64,000 nt of DNA from Corinectria fuckeliana (taxonomy: Eukaryota > Ascomycota > Sordariomycetes > Hypocreales > Nectriaceae). This document shows positions 1 to 11,663 of this stretch, one piece after another. The stretch covers positions 1-64,000 of the forward strand of contig WPDH01000092.1 of assembly GCA_019137255.1 (NCBI GenBank). Direction: 5' to 3'. The translations under genes were made by a program, and so were the position numbers. Position 1 is the stretch's first letter. Each line of letters opens with the position of its first letter. The notes under the pieces are model-generated. The model was not told the origin of the DNA and searched no databases. It saw only the letters and a list, made by a program, of their open reading frames with translations.

Positions 1-480
1 TATAAAAATATAATTATATAAAAAGATATATTTTTATAAATAATTAGTAGTAAAAAAAGAGAGAAAAAGAGTAAGTATAAGATAATACTTCCTACTAGAA
101 TAAAAGTTAGCTTACTATTATATATAAATATATAGGAAATTAAAAGTTATTAAAAGTAAGCTAAAATAAGTAAAATAAGTATTAAAATATAGCTCTTAGC
201 TATATAAAACTATATATAAAAGAATAGTAATTAAAAAGGTAATATAATAGTATAAATTTAATTAAAAGAGAAAGATATTTATACCTAGAAATATAATATT
301 AAAGAAAAAAAAAAGAAAAATTAAGTTATAGTAAGAGGTTTTTTTAAGCTATAGCTAAGTATATAACCTAAGGTTATATACCCCTAATCTTAAGATCTTA
401 GTAAATATATATAATAGGATTATATAAGGGTATATTATATTAAGTGACTTTAGTGAAAAAAAACTTAAAAACATTTAGGG
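1..480. repeat. AT-rich, RIP-like non-coding tract
   Basis: Almost pure A/T sequence dense in TA steps with hardly any G+C, ending abruptly near position 480. No open frame of note lies inside. In filamentous ascomycetes such tracts usually result from repeat-induced point mutation of a transposon, and that origin is inferred here. No telomeric TTAGGG array is present. Just downstream, a short motif (atataag-gcgcata) occurs twice at about 508-540. Confidence 0.6.
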
Positions 481-2045
481 ATTAATTAATATGCGTAAAA
501 CAGGGTTATATAAGAGCGCATAAGATCATATAAGCGCATAGTACAGGGTGACTCTAGCGAAATTTCCAAAAAAAGTTGATGTGAGACACCAGGCCCTATA
601 GCCTTCCGTAAGATGGCGAGAGGTGGAGGGGTGTGGTGTGGTGTGGTGGGCTGTAGGCGAGAGGTGAGGGGCTTCCTCGGTGTTGTAAGTCCCAGTGGCC
701 TCACCTAAACTATAGGCCCGGGCATACATGACCTAGCCGTAGATACCTACTTAATTAGGCTCTCATTTATTTCTTTATTTATTTGCCCTCTAGACAGCTT
801 CCCGCATTCTACCTTGAGATCTTACTCGTTCACCACTGCCTCACCAGGAGCCTCTGTAATAAAAGATTGTTGGGGGTAGATAAAGAGCTCTCAGGTTTGA
901 ATAGTAGTGCACCCCGCCGAAGCTGCCCGAGCTTGCAATGGAATCATCATCTAGCCCCTCCAATAACATGGAGCTGTCCATCCTTCAATGCCAACCACCA
1001 CCCGCTATAGACGGTACCTAGTCTACGGTATCCATCGCAGTGGGGGGTCACCACATCTCTCTAGGCTGCGCTGATCGGATATCTGTTTCGTCGTCCTCCG
1101 ACGAAGACTTCTCATGCTGCACGTACAAATACACACGTCAGTCAAGTTCATGTACTAATGTTGCTCAGCAATGCCGTTCCCACCTGCCACCGTCTCCAAT
1201 ATGCACTCCATTCATTACTATCCCCCACTTCCGCCTAGCTAAGTATGTCCCTCCACCTCCACCTCCACCTCCACTCCACCTCCGTCTCCGTCCATTCCGT
1301 CTCCGGCTCCGGCGTCGATGCCGACCGCACAACCCGTGCCCTTACCCGACCCGACCGACTTCGTTAGCGTCCCGCTGACACACCGCGGTGACCATCGCGA
1401 ATCCCGGCATTCATCCTTTACGCCCTCGTCGCCTCCTCGGGCGCCTCGGCCATGTCGCCGAGGGGGCCGAGGTGGCCGGCACCACCCAAGACTTCATCTT
1501 CACTGACCCCGCCCCCAACGCATCAAGTAAGAATAGCCATTGTTCCTGGCGTCTTAGGATTTAAGCCGTTGCCATCAATCGACTGATTCCCGATTTTCAA
1601 TGCCCCATCCTCGGAGCCATAGACTACGTAGGCGGGATGAAGCAACACCAACGGCACCAAGGTTCAATCGAAACCCAGTCGTATCAACAAAAGGTACATC
1701 TTGTTTTATACTCAAGGCCCCTTCATTGGGGCTTGGTTTATCTACCTCATCTAGCCTCTGCCACGCCCCTCCTCCCTCTCGTCTGCCCGAAATTGTGATC
1801 CTATCGGCGGCAAGACTACTCTACCCCATCCCGCCCACATCCGCCAGGCTCGATCGTATAAGGGGAGCATAGTGGCTCGCTCGTTCTTGAGTTACGAACT
1901 GCCTCCCGGGCTCGAGCCTGCTCGCCGTCTACTTTCCCTTGCAGCCTCGCAAGCCGGCCATCCCATCCTCATCCTGACCTCAGCACTGCATTCTTCATTC
2001 TGCGTGAAAGCAGTCCCCTAGTACATGCGCCATACCAACCGCCAT
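481..2045. other. no supportable gene
   Basis: Only short open frames occur here, none with a recognisable domain. GC content rises sharply after 1200, and a CTCCAC hexamer run starts at 1251. The last part probably carries the 3' untranslated region of the ypk1 gene that ends at 2046. A decayed or lineage-specific gene around 1300-1560 cannot be excluded. Confidence 0.4.
1251..1282. repeat. CTCCAC hexamer repeat
   Basis: A run of CTCCAC hexamers, slightly degenerate at its 3' end, reads as proline, serine-threonine or leucine-histidine stretches in the three forward frames. It is low-complexity DNA and no coding use is evident. Confidence 0.7.
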
Positions 2046-4237
2046 CTATCGGTTATCCGTCAAGCTTCCAACAAACGACGGGTCCTTGACACTGCCGCCA
2101 GCATCTCCCAGGCCAGCAATCGGTCGGTTGTAGCTGAATCCCTGGAACTGGTTCTGCATCGTCTGCGACAGCATCGGGCCATCGACGTACGAGTCTTGGG
2201 GCGCCTCGGACGTAAACTCCGGGTCAAAGTTGCCGGTGTCCAGGGCATCCGCCTGCGAAATCCAAGTTAGTATTTGTTATCCAGCATCCACGAGCGCAAA
2301 GGGAAAGGGACGTTTACTTACCACATTGGGCTTGAAAGTAGGCTCATACTTGCGCTGGAGCAGCTTGCGCCAGTCAATGGCGTGGAAGAAGGGATGCGCC
2401 TTGATCTCGGCCGATCCGTTGGCTCCTAGTCGCTCCTCGGGGTTGCGGTTCAGCAGCTTCGTCAGGAGGTCCTTCGCCGCGGGGGGCACCACGTCCGAGA
2501 AGTGGAGCGGCTCCGACAGGATCTTGCGGTACATCTCGTTGGTGTTCTCGTCATAGAAAGGAGGCAGGCCCGTCAACATCTCGTAGAGCAAAACTCCCAG
2601 GGTCCACCAGTCGACCGTCTTGTTGTAGCCTTGCCCCATGAGCAGCTCGGGTGCCAGGTACTCGGGAGTACCACAGAATGTGTTGGTTCGGTCCTCGTCC
2701 TTCATGTCCAGCTTGCAAAGACCAAAGTCGCACAGGGCAATGTGGCCCTGGTAATCGAGGAGAATGTTCTCGGGCTTGAGATCGCGATAGATGACGTTGA
2801 ACCCGTGGAGGCACTCCAAGGCGCACAGCAACTCCGCCGTGTAGAATCGGGATCGGTTGACATCAAACCGGTGCTCCTTCTGCAGGTGGTGGAAGAGCTC
2901 GCCTCCGTTGACAAGGGCCAGCACAAAGTAGAGCTTCTCCGGTGACTGGAAGCTGAACTTGAGCGGGACGATGAAGGGGTTGTTGATCTGTGCCAGCACG
3001 GATCGTTCCGCTAGGGTATGAGCCACTTCAGATCGAGAAATGATGTGTGCCTTGCGGATCGTCTTGAGAGCGTAGATTCGGTTCGTATCCTTCTTGCGCA
3101 CTTGCATCACCTTTCCGAAGCTGCCCTTGCCAATGACCTTGAGCAACTCAAAGTCCTCAATCTTGAGCTTTCCGGCCCGCGTTTCCACGTACTCCACGCC
3201 GACCTTGATTCTGCCCGAGCCATACTGCACGTCGACCCACTCAGCACCGCGGTGGCCTTGCCCCTTGTGACGGGCGGCGTGCTCGGCCGCTGCCTTCTCG
3301 CGGTCCTTCTTGCTCGCTTTGGGATCCTCCACAAACGGCTGTCGCTCCTCGAACCGGGGGTTGATTCGTGCCACGCCCAAGAAGATGTCCTGGCTACGTC
3401 CCGATCCTGGAGGAGCGGCAGGATTGCGCATGTAGAGATGGATCACCAGTTCCGTCACTCTTGAAACATCAAATTTGTACTGGGTGTTGCCGCCTGCCCA
3501 CAGCGGGTTCTCCGGGTTGCCGTCGACCGAATTGACAAAGACTTGGACCTTGTCGAAATCGAGAAGAGCATAAGGCATGTACTTGCCGGAGATTCGGCCG
3601 TGGTTGGTCGGGATGCCACTGAAGCCGCCAGCGGACGAGTGGGGTCGATTGGATCCGTTGGCGAAAGAACCGGGGACGCGTTGTGAGGAGCCCGGCCGCA
3701 CGGAGCTTACCATGTTCAGAACGCTGCCTGAGGACATCGACCCTTGGTGTGACGATGCGAGGGCATTTCGGTGCTGCTCTGGCAAGGAGAATCCTTGGCC
3801 CTCGTGGAGGGTGACGACGAGGATGCCGGGCTTGGGGGGCTTAACGACAGGTGCTTGCGTCATGGCCTCGGAGGCAGCTGCTCAACAGTCAGTCTGGCAA
3901 ACAATACAAACATGCCACCATACTTGACACTCACCGATAGCGTTGTCGGTCGCCGGGTTTATAGCGCCCGCGCTCGGTTGCCCCTTTCCATCTTTATCTG
4001 TGATGGTAGAGGTGGACGGCGATCGGGAAAAGGGGCTCAAAGGGCCGAGGTGAGTTTCCTTTAACTCTGGAAGTCATGGTCAGCCTTGGGTAGTCCGTCA
4101 CGAAACAGGTGAGGCCGGGGCGACGATCCGATGCCTAGGCCTGCACCATGCGGGAGCCACGGCTGAAGGGCGCGGGCAGAGCGAGACAGAAAAAGATGAC
4201 AAGGAATGAACATACTCTTTGTGAGGTTCCACGACAT
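2046..4237 (-). CDS. ypk1: AGC-family kinase Ypk1/Gad8 (TORC2 effector)
   Basis: Serine/threonine kinase of the Ypk1 (yeast), Gad8 (fission yeast) and YpkA (Aspergillus) family, acting below TORC2 in membrane stress, sphingolipid control and polarity. Four exons rebuild in phase: 4216-4237, 3935-4066, 2322-3877 and 2046-2252, giving 638 residues. The N-terminus MSWNLTKK joined to LKETHLGPL fits the fungal family and fixes the start in a 22-nt first exon. A C2-like region covers about residues 60-290. The kinase domain starts near 293 with Gly loop GKGSFG 301-306, catalytic YRDLKPEN 415-422, DFG 435-437 and activation-loop Thr about 451. The last exon carries the hydrophobic motif FQGFSY (606-611), a TORC2 target in the family. 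The last intron has a TACTAAC branch site. All key residues are present, so the kinase should be active. Confidence 0.96.
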
Positions 4238-6354
4238 GATCGCGACTGGGCCAGCGAGGTATTTGCGAAGGGCTCAGTGGTGTCGAGGGGGCCAGGTCGA
4301 CGACGGTGTCGACGACGAGGTTCCGGGAGAGGCGGCAATGGAAAGCCAGACGACGAGGCGTGCTCTGGGCTGGCGGAGGAGAGGCTGAGCGAGCACAAAC
4401 GTGATGGCGTGGCGATGCGATGCGGCCGTTGGGCTCAGATAGGTGGGCGATTTGTAACCCCGCAGACACGGACGGACAGGCGTAAAGGCGCGTGGTCGAG
4501 TGGCCGAGTGTCGAGTGGTCGATTGGTCGAGTGGAGCAGAGGATTGACGGAGGAATCGCAGTGTAGCGGCGTCGACGGAGGAGGGAGACGAGGGTGGGAA
4601 GAGGAAAAGGAAAGGGCGGAGAAATCGATGTTGTTGGAGAGGGAGAGGGTTTTCGAGGATGAGGTCGAGGTCGAGGTCGAGGAGAAGAGAGGGAGGCGAA
4701 GCAGAAGTAGCGAGTAAGTAGACGGAGGACCAGGATGGAGAAAGGGATGATGAAATCCAGGGCCCATCAGATTGCGGCTTAGGTGGTTTTGGGTCTCGGG
4801 TGGCAATGGGCCAGTGGACGGAGTGGCTAGACTCCAGTGGACAGCCCCCAGCCCAGGGCGTTGGGCGTAGTGGAGCGGCCACGGCAACGGCAGCTGACAC
4901 CCGCACTGTGGCGGGGGATTGTATCACTGACAATCAAGGCCAGTTGTTGCGGGGTGACAAGCCAAGTTGCGCCAAGGACGGGTGTCAGCATACAGTGCGA
5001 TAGCCTCAAAACTGAGCATGTCACTGTGCGACCCGCCTGGAACGCCCGTGAGCTCGTAGCCTTGTTGATGGTCATTCTCGGTTGAGCAGCTGTCCAATGC
5101 AATGTCACAGAGCCCTGCTGAAGGGCAGATGAGATGAAGGACGTAATCACACGTAACAGGAGTACCTATCTAGGTCATTAGCCGTTGGGTTTGTTTGAGA
5201 TTTACGCTGCCCAACCATTGGGGCTCATGTTCATCTAAGTGATGGTCGTCTTGGGATACAGCCACAAGTTTAGGAGGCTACCTGCATTGCATGCGGACGC
5301 AGGCTATCCGTGCCTTTTGGTTTCTGGCAGCCAAATCGAGTGGACCTGTTCGTGATGGTGGAACAATTACTTTTCATAATACCTAAGCAAGACTGTAATC
5401 ATGCATCTCAATGGAGGCAGAATAGCAAAGCAGCTGACTTATGTTATGTTGACGCGCGGTGGAGGTACCATGCGTCTACATAGTACTATGTGGGCAAGCT
5501 ATGAATTGGATGTGAGCTAGATAAGTGGCTCAGCTGAACGGCATTTTAAAGGAGAGGTGCGTCTCCAGCTTACCAACTCTGGAAGAATTGGTTGCTTGGT
5601 GTAGGAGCAGTCTATTTTAGGTACGGGCTAGGAGGCATCCAACAATAGCTTTGCTCTCTGTCTCACCATGTAAAATGTCGATTTTGATAAGGACAGGCTG
5701 AGGTGCGGACGGGAGATGGGATTCTTTGATAGTGCCTACCTACCGGTACAACCATAGCCTCTTGGCCTGAAGGAGTCACCTGGAGGACGAGACGTCCTCT
5801 GGGATGATCTAGAGCCTCGGTTGAGCTCACAGGAGACTCGGATGAAGTGCATCTCGTTTGAACGAACAACTTCCGAAACCTACAAGTTACTAATTTCGTA
5901 CATAGTAGTAGCACTCAAATTACCCTAGAGAAAGAGAGGGCACCCCTTTTCTTTTTGGGCGCAGTATTGGAGCAGAGCAATCAGCCACCGTAGCCCCCTG
6001 TCGATAAGGATGTGGGGCCTGACACTTCAGGCAGAAACCTCGTGGCCAGCCTGGCAAGAGCCGCAGGACACATTTTCGAGAAGCTCGAAATCCATGTGCA
6101 ACAGGAGCTCCAAGCTGCTACCAAACCTGGGATTTACGATTGACGCCGTAGACGACCTCCACCTCCACTGCAGCCTCGCAACCTCGAATCCGCAATCCAC
6201 CGCGACGCATCCTCTGTAGCGCTCGCTGCATGGTGGCCGCTTCCAGGGACTCCCACCGTTGACCCCACTACGTGCTTCGACATCACCGCCCTGGGCCCGT
6301 GGCCTGGACAGCTTGCCTCTTCACCTCTGCGACACTGCGACCCCGACCGCCACG
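4238..6354. other. divergent intergenic region (ypk1 / COPI beta-prime)
   Basis: About 2.1 kb separates the start codons of ypk1 (-) and the coatomer gene (+). Next to ypk1 (4240-4750) the plus strand is purine-rich with GAGGTC repeats, as in a long leader or promoter. Open frames here are low-complexity. From 5100 to 6300 I see no gene, tRNA or repeat of note. Confidence 0.5.
4661..4683. repeat. GAGGTC hexamer repeat
   Basis: Between three and four tandem copies of GAGGTC lie in the presumed promoter or leader of the ypk1 gene. It is a simple repeat with no assigned role. Confidence 0.7.
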
Positions 6355-9272
6355 ATGAAGTTAGATGTCAAGGTCAGTCCCGCACTGCGTCAGGCCGATG
6401 CGCCTTGCAACTCCTCCATGGCGAACTCCATCTCCGCTCTTCGCTTTCTCTCCTCCGTCTTGCTCGTCTCCCTCGGACACGTCGCCCGCCGTCTCGTCCG
6501 TCCATCCCCGTTGCGATCCTCAAGCTGACACCCCCTTGCGACAACAGCGCCAGCTCTATGCTCGCAGCGAGCGAGTCAAGGGCATTGACTTCCATCCCCA
6601 CGAGCCATGGATCCTCACCACCCTCTACAGCGGTATGCTCGCACCGTTGCCGCCTCATGGCGAAGTGCACCTCGAAGCTGACCGTCCCTACAGGCCACGT
6701 CTACATCTGGTCCTACGAGACGCAACAGATCGTCAAGACCTTCGAGCTGACCGATGTCCCTGTTCGCGCGGGTCGATTTATCGCCAGGAAGAACTGGATC
6801 GTTTGCGGCTCCGATGACTTCCAACTGCGTGTTTACAACTACAACACCTCGGAGAAGATCACCTCGTTCGAGGCCCACCCCGACTACATCCGAGCGATCG
6901 CCGTCCATCCCACACAGCCCTTTGTGCTTACCGCCTCCGATGATATGTCCATCAAGCTGTGGGATTGGGAAAAGGGCTGGAAGTGCGTCCAGGTATTTGA
7001 GGGCCACGGCCACTATGTCATGGGCCTCGCCATCAACCCCAAGGACACCAACACCTTTGCCTCTGCTTGTCTCGATCGAACCGTCAAGATCTGGAGCCTG
7101 GGATCCTCCACCCCCAACTTCACCCTCGAAGCCCACGAGACCAAGGGCGTCAACCACGTCGACTACTACCCTCACTCCGACAAGCCTTACCTGTTGACCA
7201 CCTCGGACGACCGCACAGTCAAGATCTGGGACTACACCACCAAGTCCTTGATTGCCACCCTCGAGGGACACACCAACAATGTCTCCTTTGCCTGCTACCA
7301 CCCCGAGTTGCCCGTCATCATTTCCGGCTCCGAGGACGGCACCATAAGAATATGGCACGCCAACACCTACCGATTCGAGCAGTCGCTCAACTACAGCCTT
7401 GAGCGAGCGTGGTGTGTCTCGTACCAGAAAGGCAAGCAGGGTATTGCTGTGGGTTTCGACGATGGTGCTGTTGTGGTCAAGTTGGGCCGAGAGGAGCCTG
7501 CTGTGTCGATGGATCCCTCTGGCAAGCTCATCTGGGCTAGGCACAACGAGGTCGTTGCCGCCATCATCAAGGGAGGAGGTTAGTTATCTCCTCATGCCGT
7601 TGTTATGTCGTACTAACTGCGGTAGACGCCTCCGTCAAGGACAACGAGCCGATTTCGCTCCCCACCAAGGACCTCGGCACCTGTGAGGTGTACCCCCAGA
7701 CCCTCATTCACTCACCCAACGGCCGCTTTGTCGCTGTGTGCGGTGATGGCGAGTACATCATCTATACTGCTCTGGCTTGGCGCAACAAGGCCTTTGGATC
7801 GGCACTGGACTTTGCTTGGGCCTCCAAGGACAACAGCAATGATTTTGCTATTCGAGAGTCTCCCATGAGCGTCAAACTGTACAAGAACTTTGTCGAGAAG
7901 AGCGGAGGCTTAGATGTCGGTTTCCAGGCCGAGAAACTCCATGGCGGAGTGTTGCTTGGTGTCACTGGCCAGGGTGGCGTTTCGTTCTTTGACTGGACCA
8001 CGGGCGGCTTGGTGCGAAGAATCGAGGTTGAGCCCAAGGAGGTTGGTATTCCACGATGACGATGAAGAGTGAAGACGCTAATGAGACATAGGTTTACTGG
8101 TCTGACAGCGGGGAGCTGGTAGCGATTGCCTGCGAAGACACCTTTTACGTGCTACGGTTCTCGCGTGAGAGCTATGCCGAGGCGGTGCAGGCTGGCCAGG
8201 TGGAGGAGGATGGTGTGGAGGCTGCCTTTGAGGTCATCACAGATATCAACGAAGCGTAAGTAACGCAGCCGATGCTTTTTCGACGCCGACTAACAAAGAC
8301 AGTGTGCGAACCGGCGAGTGGGTTGGTGACTGCTTCATTTACACCAACAGCACGAACCGTCTCAACTACCTCGTGGGCGACCAGACTTATACCGTCTCTC
8401 ACTTCGACAAGTCTATGTACATCCTCGGCTACATCCAGCGCGATTCTCGAATCTACCTCGCGGACAAGGATGTTGGCGTTACGTCATTTGCGCTCTCACT
8501 ACCGGTCCTAGAATACCAGACGCTTGTACTCCGAGAGGACATGGAGACGGCTGCGGAGCTGCTCCCCACGATTCCTCAGGATCAGCTGAACAAGATTGCC
8601 CGATTCTTGGAAGGCCAAGGTCACAAGGAGCTTGCCTTAGAGGTGGCTACGGATCCCGAGCACAAGTTTGAGCTTGCACTTGGCCTGAACCAGCTCGAGG
8701 CTGCACTGGAGCTTGCCCGAGAGGCCGACGTCGACCACAAGTGGAAGACTGTCGGAGACGCTGCGTTGGCGGCTTGGGAGGTGACGCTTGCTGCCGAGTG
8801 CTTCACACACGCCAAGGACCTGGGTTCTCTGCTCTTGTTGCACTCATCGACTGGCGACCGCGAGGGGCTCTCTGCGCTGGCGGCACAAGCGCAAGAGGCT
8901 GGCTCACACAACGTTGCCTTTTCATGCCGCTGGCTGCTCGGCGACATTGAGGGCTGCGCAGAAGTACTGAAGCAGACAGGCCGGCTTGCCGAGGCAGTGC
9001 TGTTCACTCAGACTTACAAGCCCAGCCTGACGGTGCCGGCCGTGACGGACTGGAAGGCTGACCTGGAGAAGAACAAGAAGGGACGGGTGGCCAAGCTGAT
9101 TGGTGTCCCGACGGAGGACGAGGACCTGTTCCCCGAGTGGGATGCGTGGCTGAATCTCGAGGGCGAGGGTGGCGGTGCCGTGGGAGAGACCAAGGCGATC
9201 AAGGCGGAGGAGGAGGTTAACGGCGAGGAAGAGGCCTCGGAGGAGGAGGAGGAGAGTGAAGACGACGAGTAG
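6355..9272 (+). CDS. coatomer (COPI) subunit beta-prime
   Basis: Beta-prime COP (Sec27 in yeast, COPB2 in animals), a scaffold subunit of the COPI coat that binds dilysine cargo for Golgi-to-ER transport. Six exons keep phase: 6355-6372, 6548-6632, 6694-7578, 7626-8041, 8092-8255 and 8303-9272, giving 845 residues, normal for fungi. The protein starts MKLDVKRQLYARSERVKGID. Six or seven WD40 blades fill about residues 1-300, with dipeptide-ended repeats such as SIKLWDW, TVKIWSL, TVKIWDY and TIRIWHA. A second beta-propeller and alpha-solenoid (coatomer WD-associated region) follow. The tail is very acidic (Glu-rich, ending SEDDE). Exon 1 encodes only six residues; the six-residue frame and its fit to the family N-terminus support that start. 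An essential housekeeping gene with no sign of damage. Confidence 0.96.
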
Positions 9273-9842
9273 GTCTTGCTGTTCGTTCCGATAGGCGCGC
9301 TTAGATAGGAATGGTGCAGAAAAGCTGGCTTCATTTTGATGGGGTTGCCACGGGGCATCAATGAGTCTAATGAGAGATAGGAAAAGATGTATTCGTATAA
9401 GTATTGTCTACTGCATGTTTGGATCCTGGGCGAGATATTCATTATTTCTGTGCGGTGGTGCCATGATCAAACGCTGGGCGTGATATGCGCGTTGATGGTA
9501 GCCTGTGCTCGTAAGTTACGGAGTGAACAGTCTCCTATAGATTACAGTACGTACGTGCTCCGTACATACTACAGTGGGTGTATGTAAATAGATAAAGGTG
9601 CCAAGATCTAGACCGCCTCCTCCACAACCTGGGGTGTCATGAGTGGCTGTTGTTGAGGCCCCCTGTCCTGCAGCCCGTGGGTTGGCGTTGTTGCTCCGCG
9701 GGAATTATTTAAGCGACGCGCCGACAGCTTGGCGACTGGCGATGGAGTGTCACCCGTACGTACTTTGGATTGTTATCTGCAGTTTGTCTGCTCGTGCCTG
9801 TTGCTTTCCTCTTCCAATAGCAAGACTTCCCGAGTGAGGAAG
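9273..9842. other. intergenic, no gene seen
   Basis: Holds the 3' end of the coatomer gene and the promoter of the next small gene. An ATTATTTAAG stretch near 9705 could serve as a TATA-like element for it. No other feature is evident. Confidence 0.4.
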
Positions 9843-10190
9843 ATGGCTACCGTCGAAGCCCCCAAGAAGCACGCGCCCATGGAGATGGCGCCGCCGTCCA
9901 ACGAGCAGGAGCCGCGCATCGTGGACCAGCAGCCCGTAAGTTTTTGTCTCTCCCATGTCTCTCTCCATCTCCCCCTGGGTGAAGAGTGACTCGCTGGGCG
10001 TCCCGTGAGTGGACAGAGCTCGACGAGGCCTCGGTTGGGTTTGCAGCGGCTGACTCCAACAAACACAAAAACACAGGCCACGGAGCCTCGCCCTGACGCT
10101 GAGCCGCAGATGTCTCTCCGCGGTGGTGGCTTCAGCGTGGGATGCGACTGCTGCCATGGATCGTGCCGCTTCCACAAGCACTGTTGCTAG
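9843..10190 (+). CDS. small Cys-rich protein, unknown function
   Basis: Two exons (9843-9935 and 10077-10190) give a 68-residue protein. The N-terminal half is hydrophilic with Pro, Glu and Lys. The C-terminal end after RGGG is a compact Cys/His cluster (GCDCCHGSCRFHKHCC) with six Cys and two His in 16 residues. A disordered Pro-rich head ending in a Cys-dense tail recalls fungal CYSTM-like or metal-binding miniproteins, but the tail is not clearly hydrophobic and I cannot assign a family. The donor is GTAAGT. A second in-frame acceptor at 10045-10046 would add ten residues, so two isoforms are possible. No signal peptide is seen. Roles in metal binding or membrane stress are speculation. Confidence 0.6.
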
Positions 10191-11084
10191 AGCGGGTGGG
10201 GGGTTATGATTTGATGGGATCGGGTGGAGACGGGGGAATCTTTTGAGGAAGAGCATGCTTCACTTGAGCCTGATGTTGTGAGGCTGGCGATCTTGGCGCA
10301 CCGTGGCATCCCGCAACAGGCTGCTTTACGACGAGCCGTCTTTCCTCCACCGTCCCAAGAGCAGCCTCATCAAGCCACTCGTCAATACCATGGACCTCAA
10401 TGTTAACACCTAGTTACTATGTACGAAGTGTGCAACGGCTTGCCGATGCGGCTCAGTCCCGAAATAGCTCCACCGTGACCGAAGCCGAATACTCAGTTCA
10501 CCCCAATCTTCACCCGCCATCTGCCCATCAATTAACGTGCTGACCGTCAGCACCTCAGCAGGACCCCTTGCCCTTCTCTCTCGGCTGGATCCCGGCCCTG
10601 GTGAAACCGGTGGGGGAAATGCGCCATCGGGATTGACAGGAAGTGGGGAGCTATGTCCGTATAACGAAATTGGGGCGGCGATAGTTCTTCCGAGTCTGAC
10701 TGATGAGATGAGTTAGGTGCAGTGACCATTCCCTGCTGTGCACCGCTGGCGATTTTATATACGCAACGGACAGTTATATCTCAGGCATGGAGTCCCCTCA
10801 GCTGCTTTCTGTGGCGCGGATCAACAGGGGCTTTCCATGTGAGACGACACTGGAAAGCTGCAGAAAAGGCACAGACATGGTGATGGCCCGTGATTTTGGT
10901 CCTCAGTTAAGGGTATATGTGAATAAGCAACTACAAGAATGGCAAAAACACTCTAGCTAATCCCCCAGATCCGATGACATCTCTCAGAGCAGTCCGCTCA
11001 CAACAGCTCGTGCCACAGCCCGCGAAGCATACCGTACAGAAACTTCTCAGCACAAAGATCCAAACAACAACTTAAGCCAGGATT
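10191..11084. other. intergenic, no gene seen
   Basis: Lies between the 3' ends of the Cys-rich protein gene (+) and the secreted-protein gene (-). Open frames are short and unlike any family I know. Confidence 0.4.
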
Positions 11085-11663
11085 TTACAGGAGGGCAACG
11101 ACGGCGCCGGCAACGGCCATAGCGGCAACGGCCATGCCCGTCTGGTGCGAGGCAGCACCACTGGTCTCGGTGGACTTGCTACCGGCGGTGGCCGAAGCAT
11201 CGGTGGCCGTGGTGCCAGTCGCGGCGGTATCCGAGTTCGATCCTGAGTCGGAGCCGGAGCCCTTCTTGGTGGAGCAAGGAGCGATGCCGGTGTAGTCGCT
11301 GAGGGCGGGGCACTCCTCGAGGGCGGAGGAGATGGCGTCCTTGTGGTCCGAGTACCAGCTCAAGACCTCGGAGCTGTAGCTCTTGTACTCCTTGCTGAGG
11401 GAGGCCGGGGTGGTGAACTTGCAGGCGTCGGTCTGGGGGTGGTCGAGGAGGTCGGAGACGATGGCCGAGGGCGGCGTCGGCACGTCCTTGTAGACGGAGA
11501 GGACGGCCGTCTGGCACTCGTCTGACAGGAGGCCCGTGGCCGTGGCCTCGGCGTTGGTGGCGCGGGCCTCGATCTCCCGCTTCATCAGCGGGTGGGCCAT
11601 GAACTCCTGGGCCGAGACGGCCGTGGCGAGGAGCGTGGCGGCGAGGAGCATCTTGGACTGCAT
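11085..11663 (-). CDS. secreted GPI-anchor-like cell-surface protein
   Basis: Single exon, 192 residues. It begins with a signal peptide (MQSKMLLAATLLATAVSAQ), followed by a mature domain of about 110 residues with paired Cys (DECQTAV, DACKF, EECPAL, APCSTKK) and helices. A Ser/Thr/Ala/Gly-rich linker and a C-terminal hydrophobic stretch (GMAVAAMAVAGAVVALL) follow, as in a GPI-anchored wall protein. The start is set at the Met giving the signal peptide; an upstream in-frame Met at 11777 would add 38 residues that mask it. Similar proteins are common in Sordariomycetes, some described as infection-structure specific, but the function is unknown. Location at the outer membrane leaflet or wall is inferred. 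Confidence 0.8.
   Translation of the reverse strand: MQSKMLLAATLLATAVSAQEFMAHPLMKREIEARATNAEATATGLLSDECQTAVLSVYKDVPTPPSAIVSDLLDHPQTDACKFTTPASLSKEYKSYSSEVLSWYSDHKDAISSALEECPALSDYTGIAPCSTKKGSGSDSGSNSDTAATGTTATDASATAGSKSTETSGAASHQTGMAVAAMAVAGAVVALL

Noticed and set aside
1..480. Telomere or centromere end
   Set aside because: No telomeric repeat array, and the block is too short to argue for a centromere; a RIP-like repeat remnant explains it.
4148..4717. 189-residue plus-strand open frame over the ypk1 leader
   Set aside because: Low-complexity Arg/Gly/Glu sequence that overlaps the verified first exon of ypk1 on the other strand.
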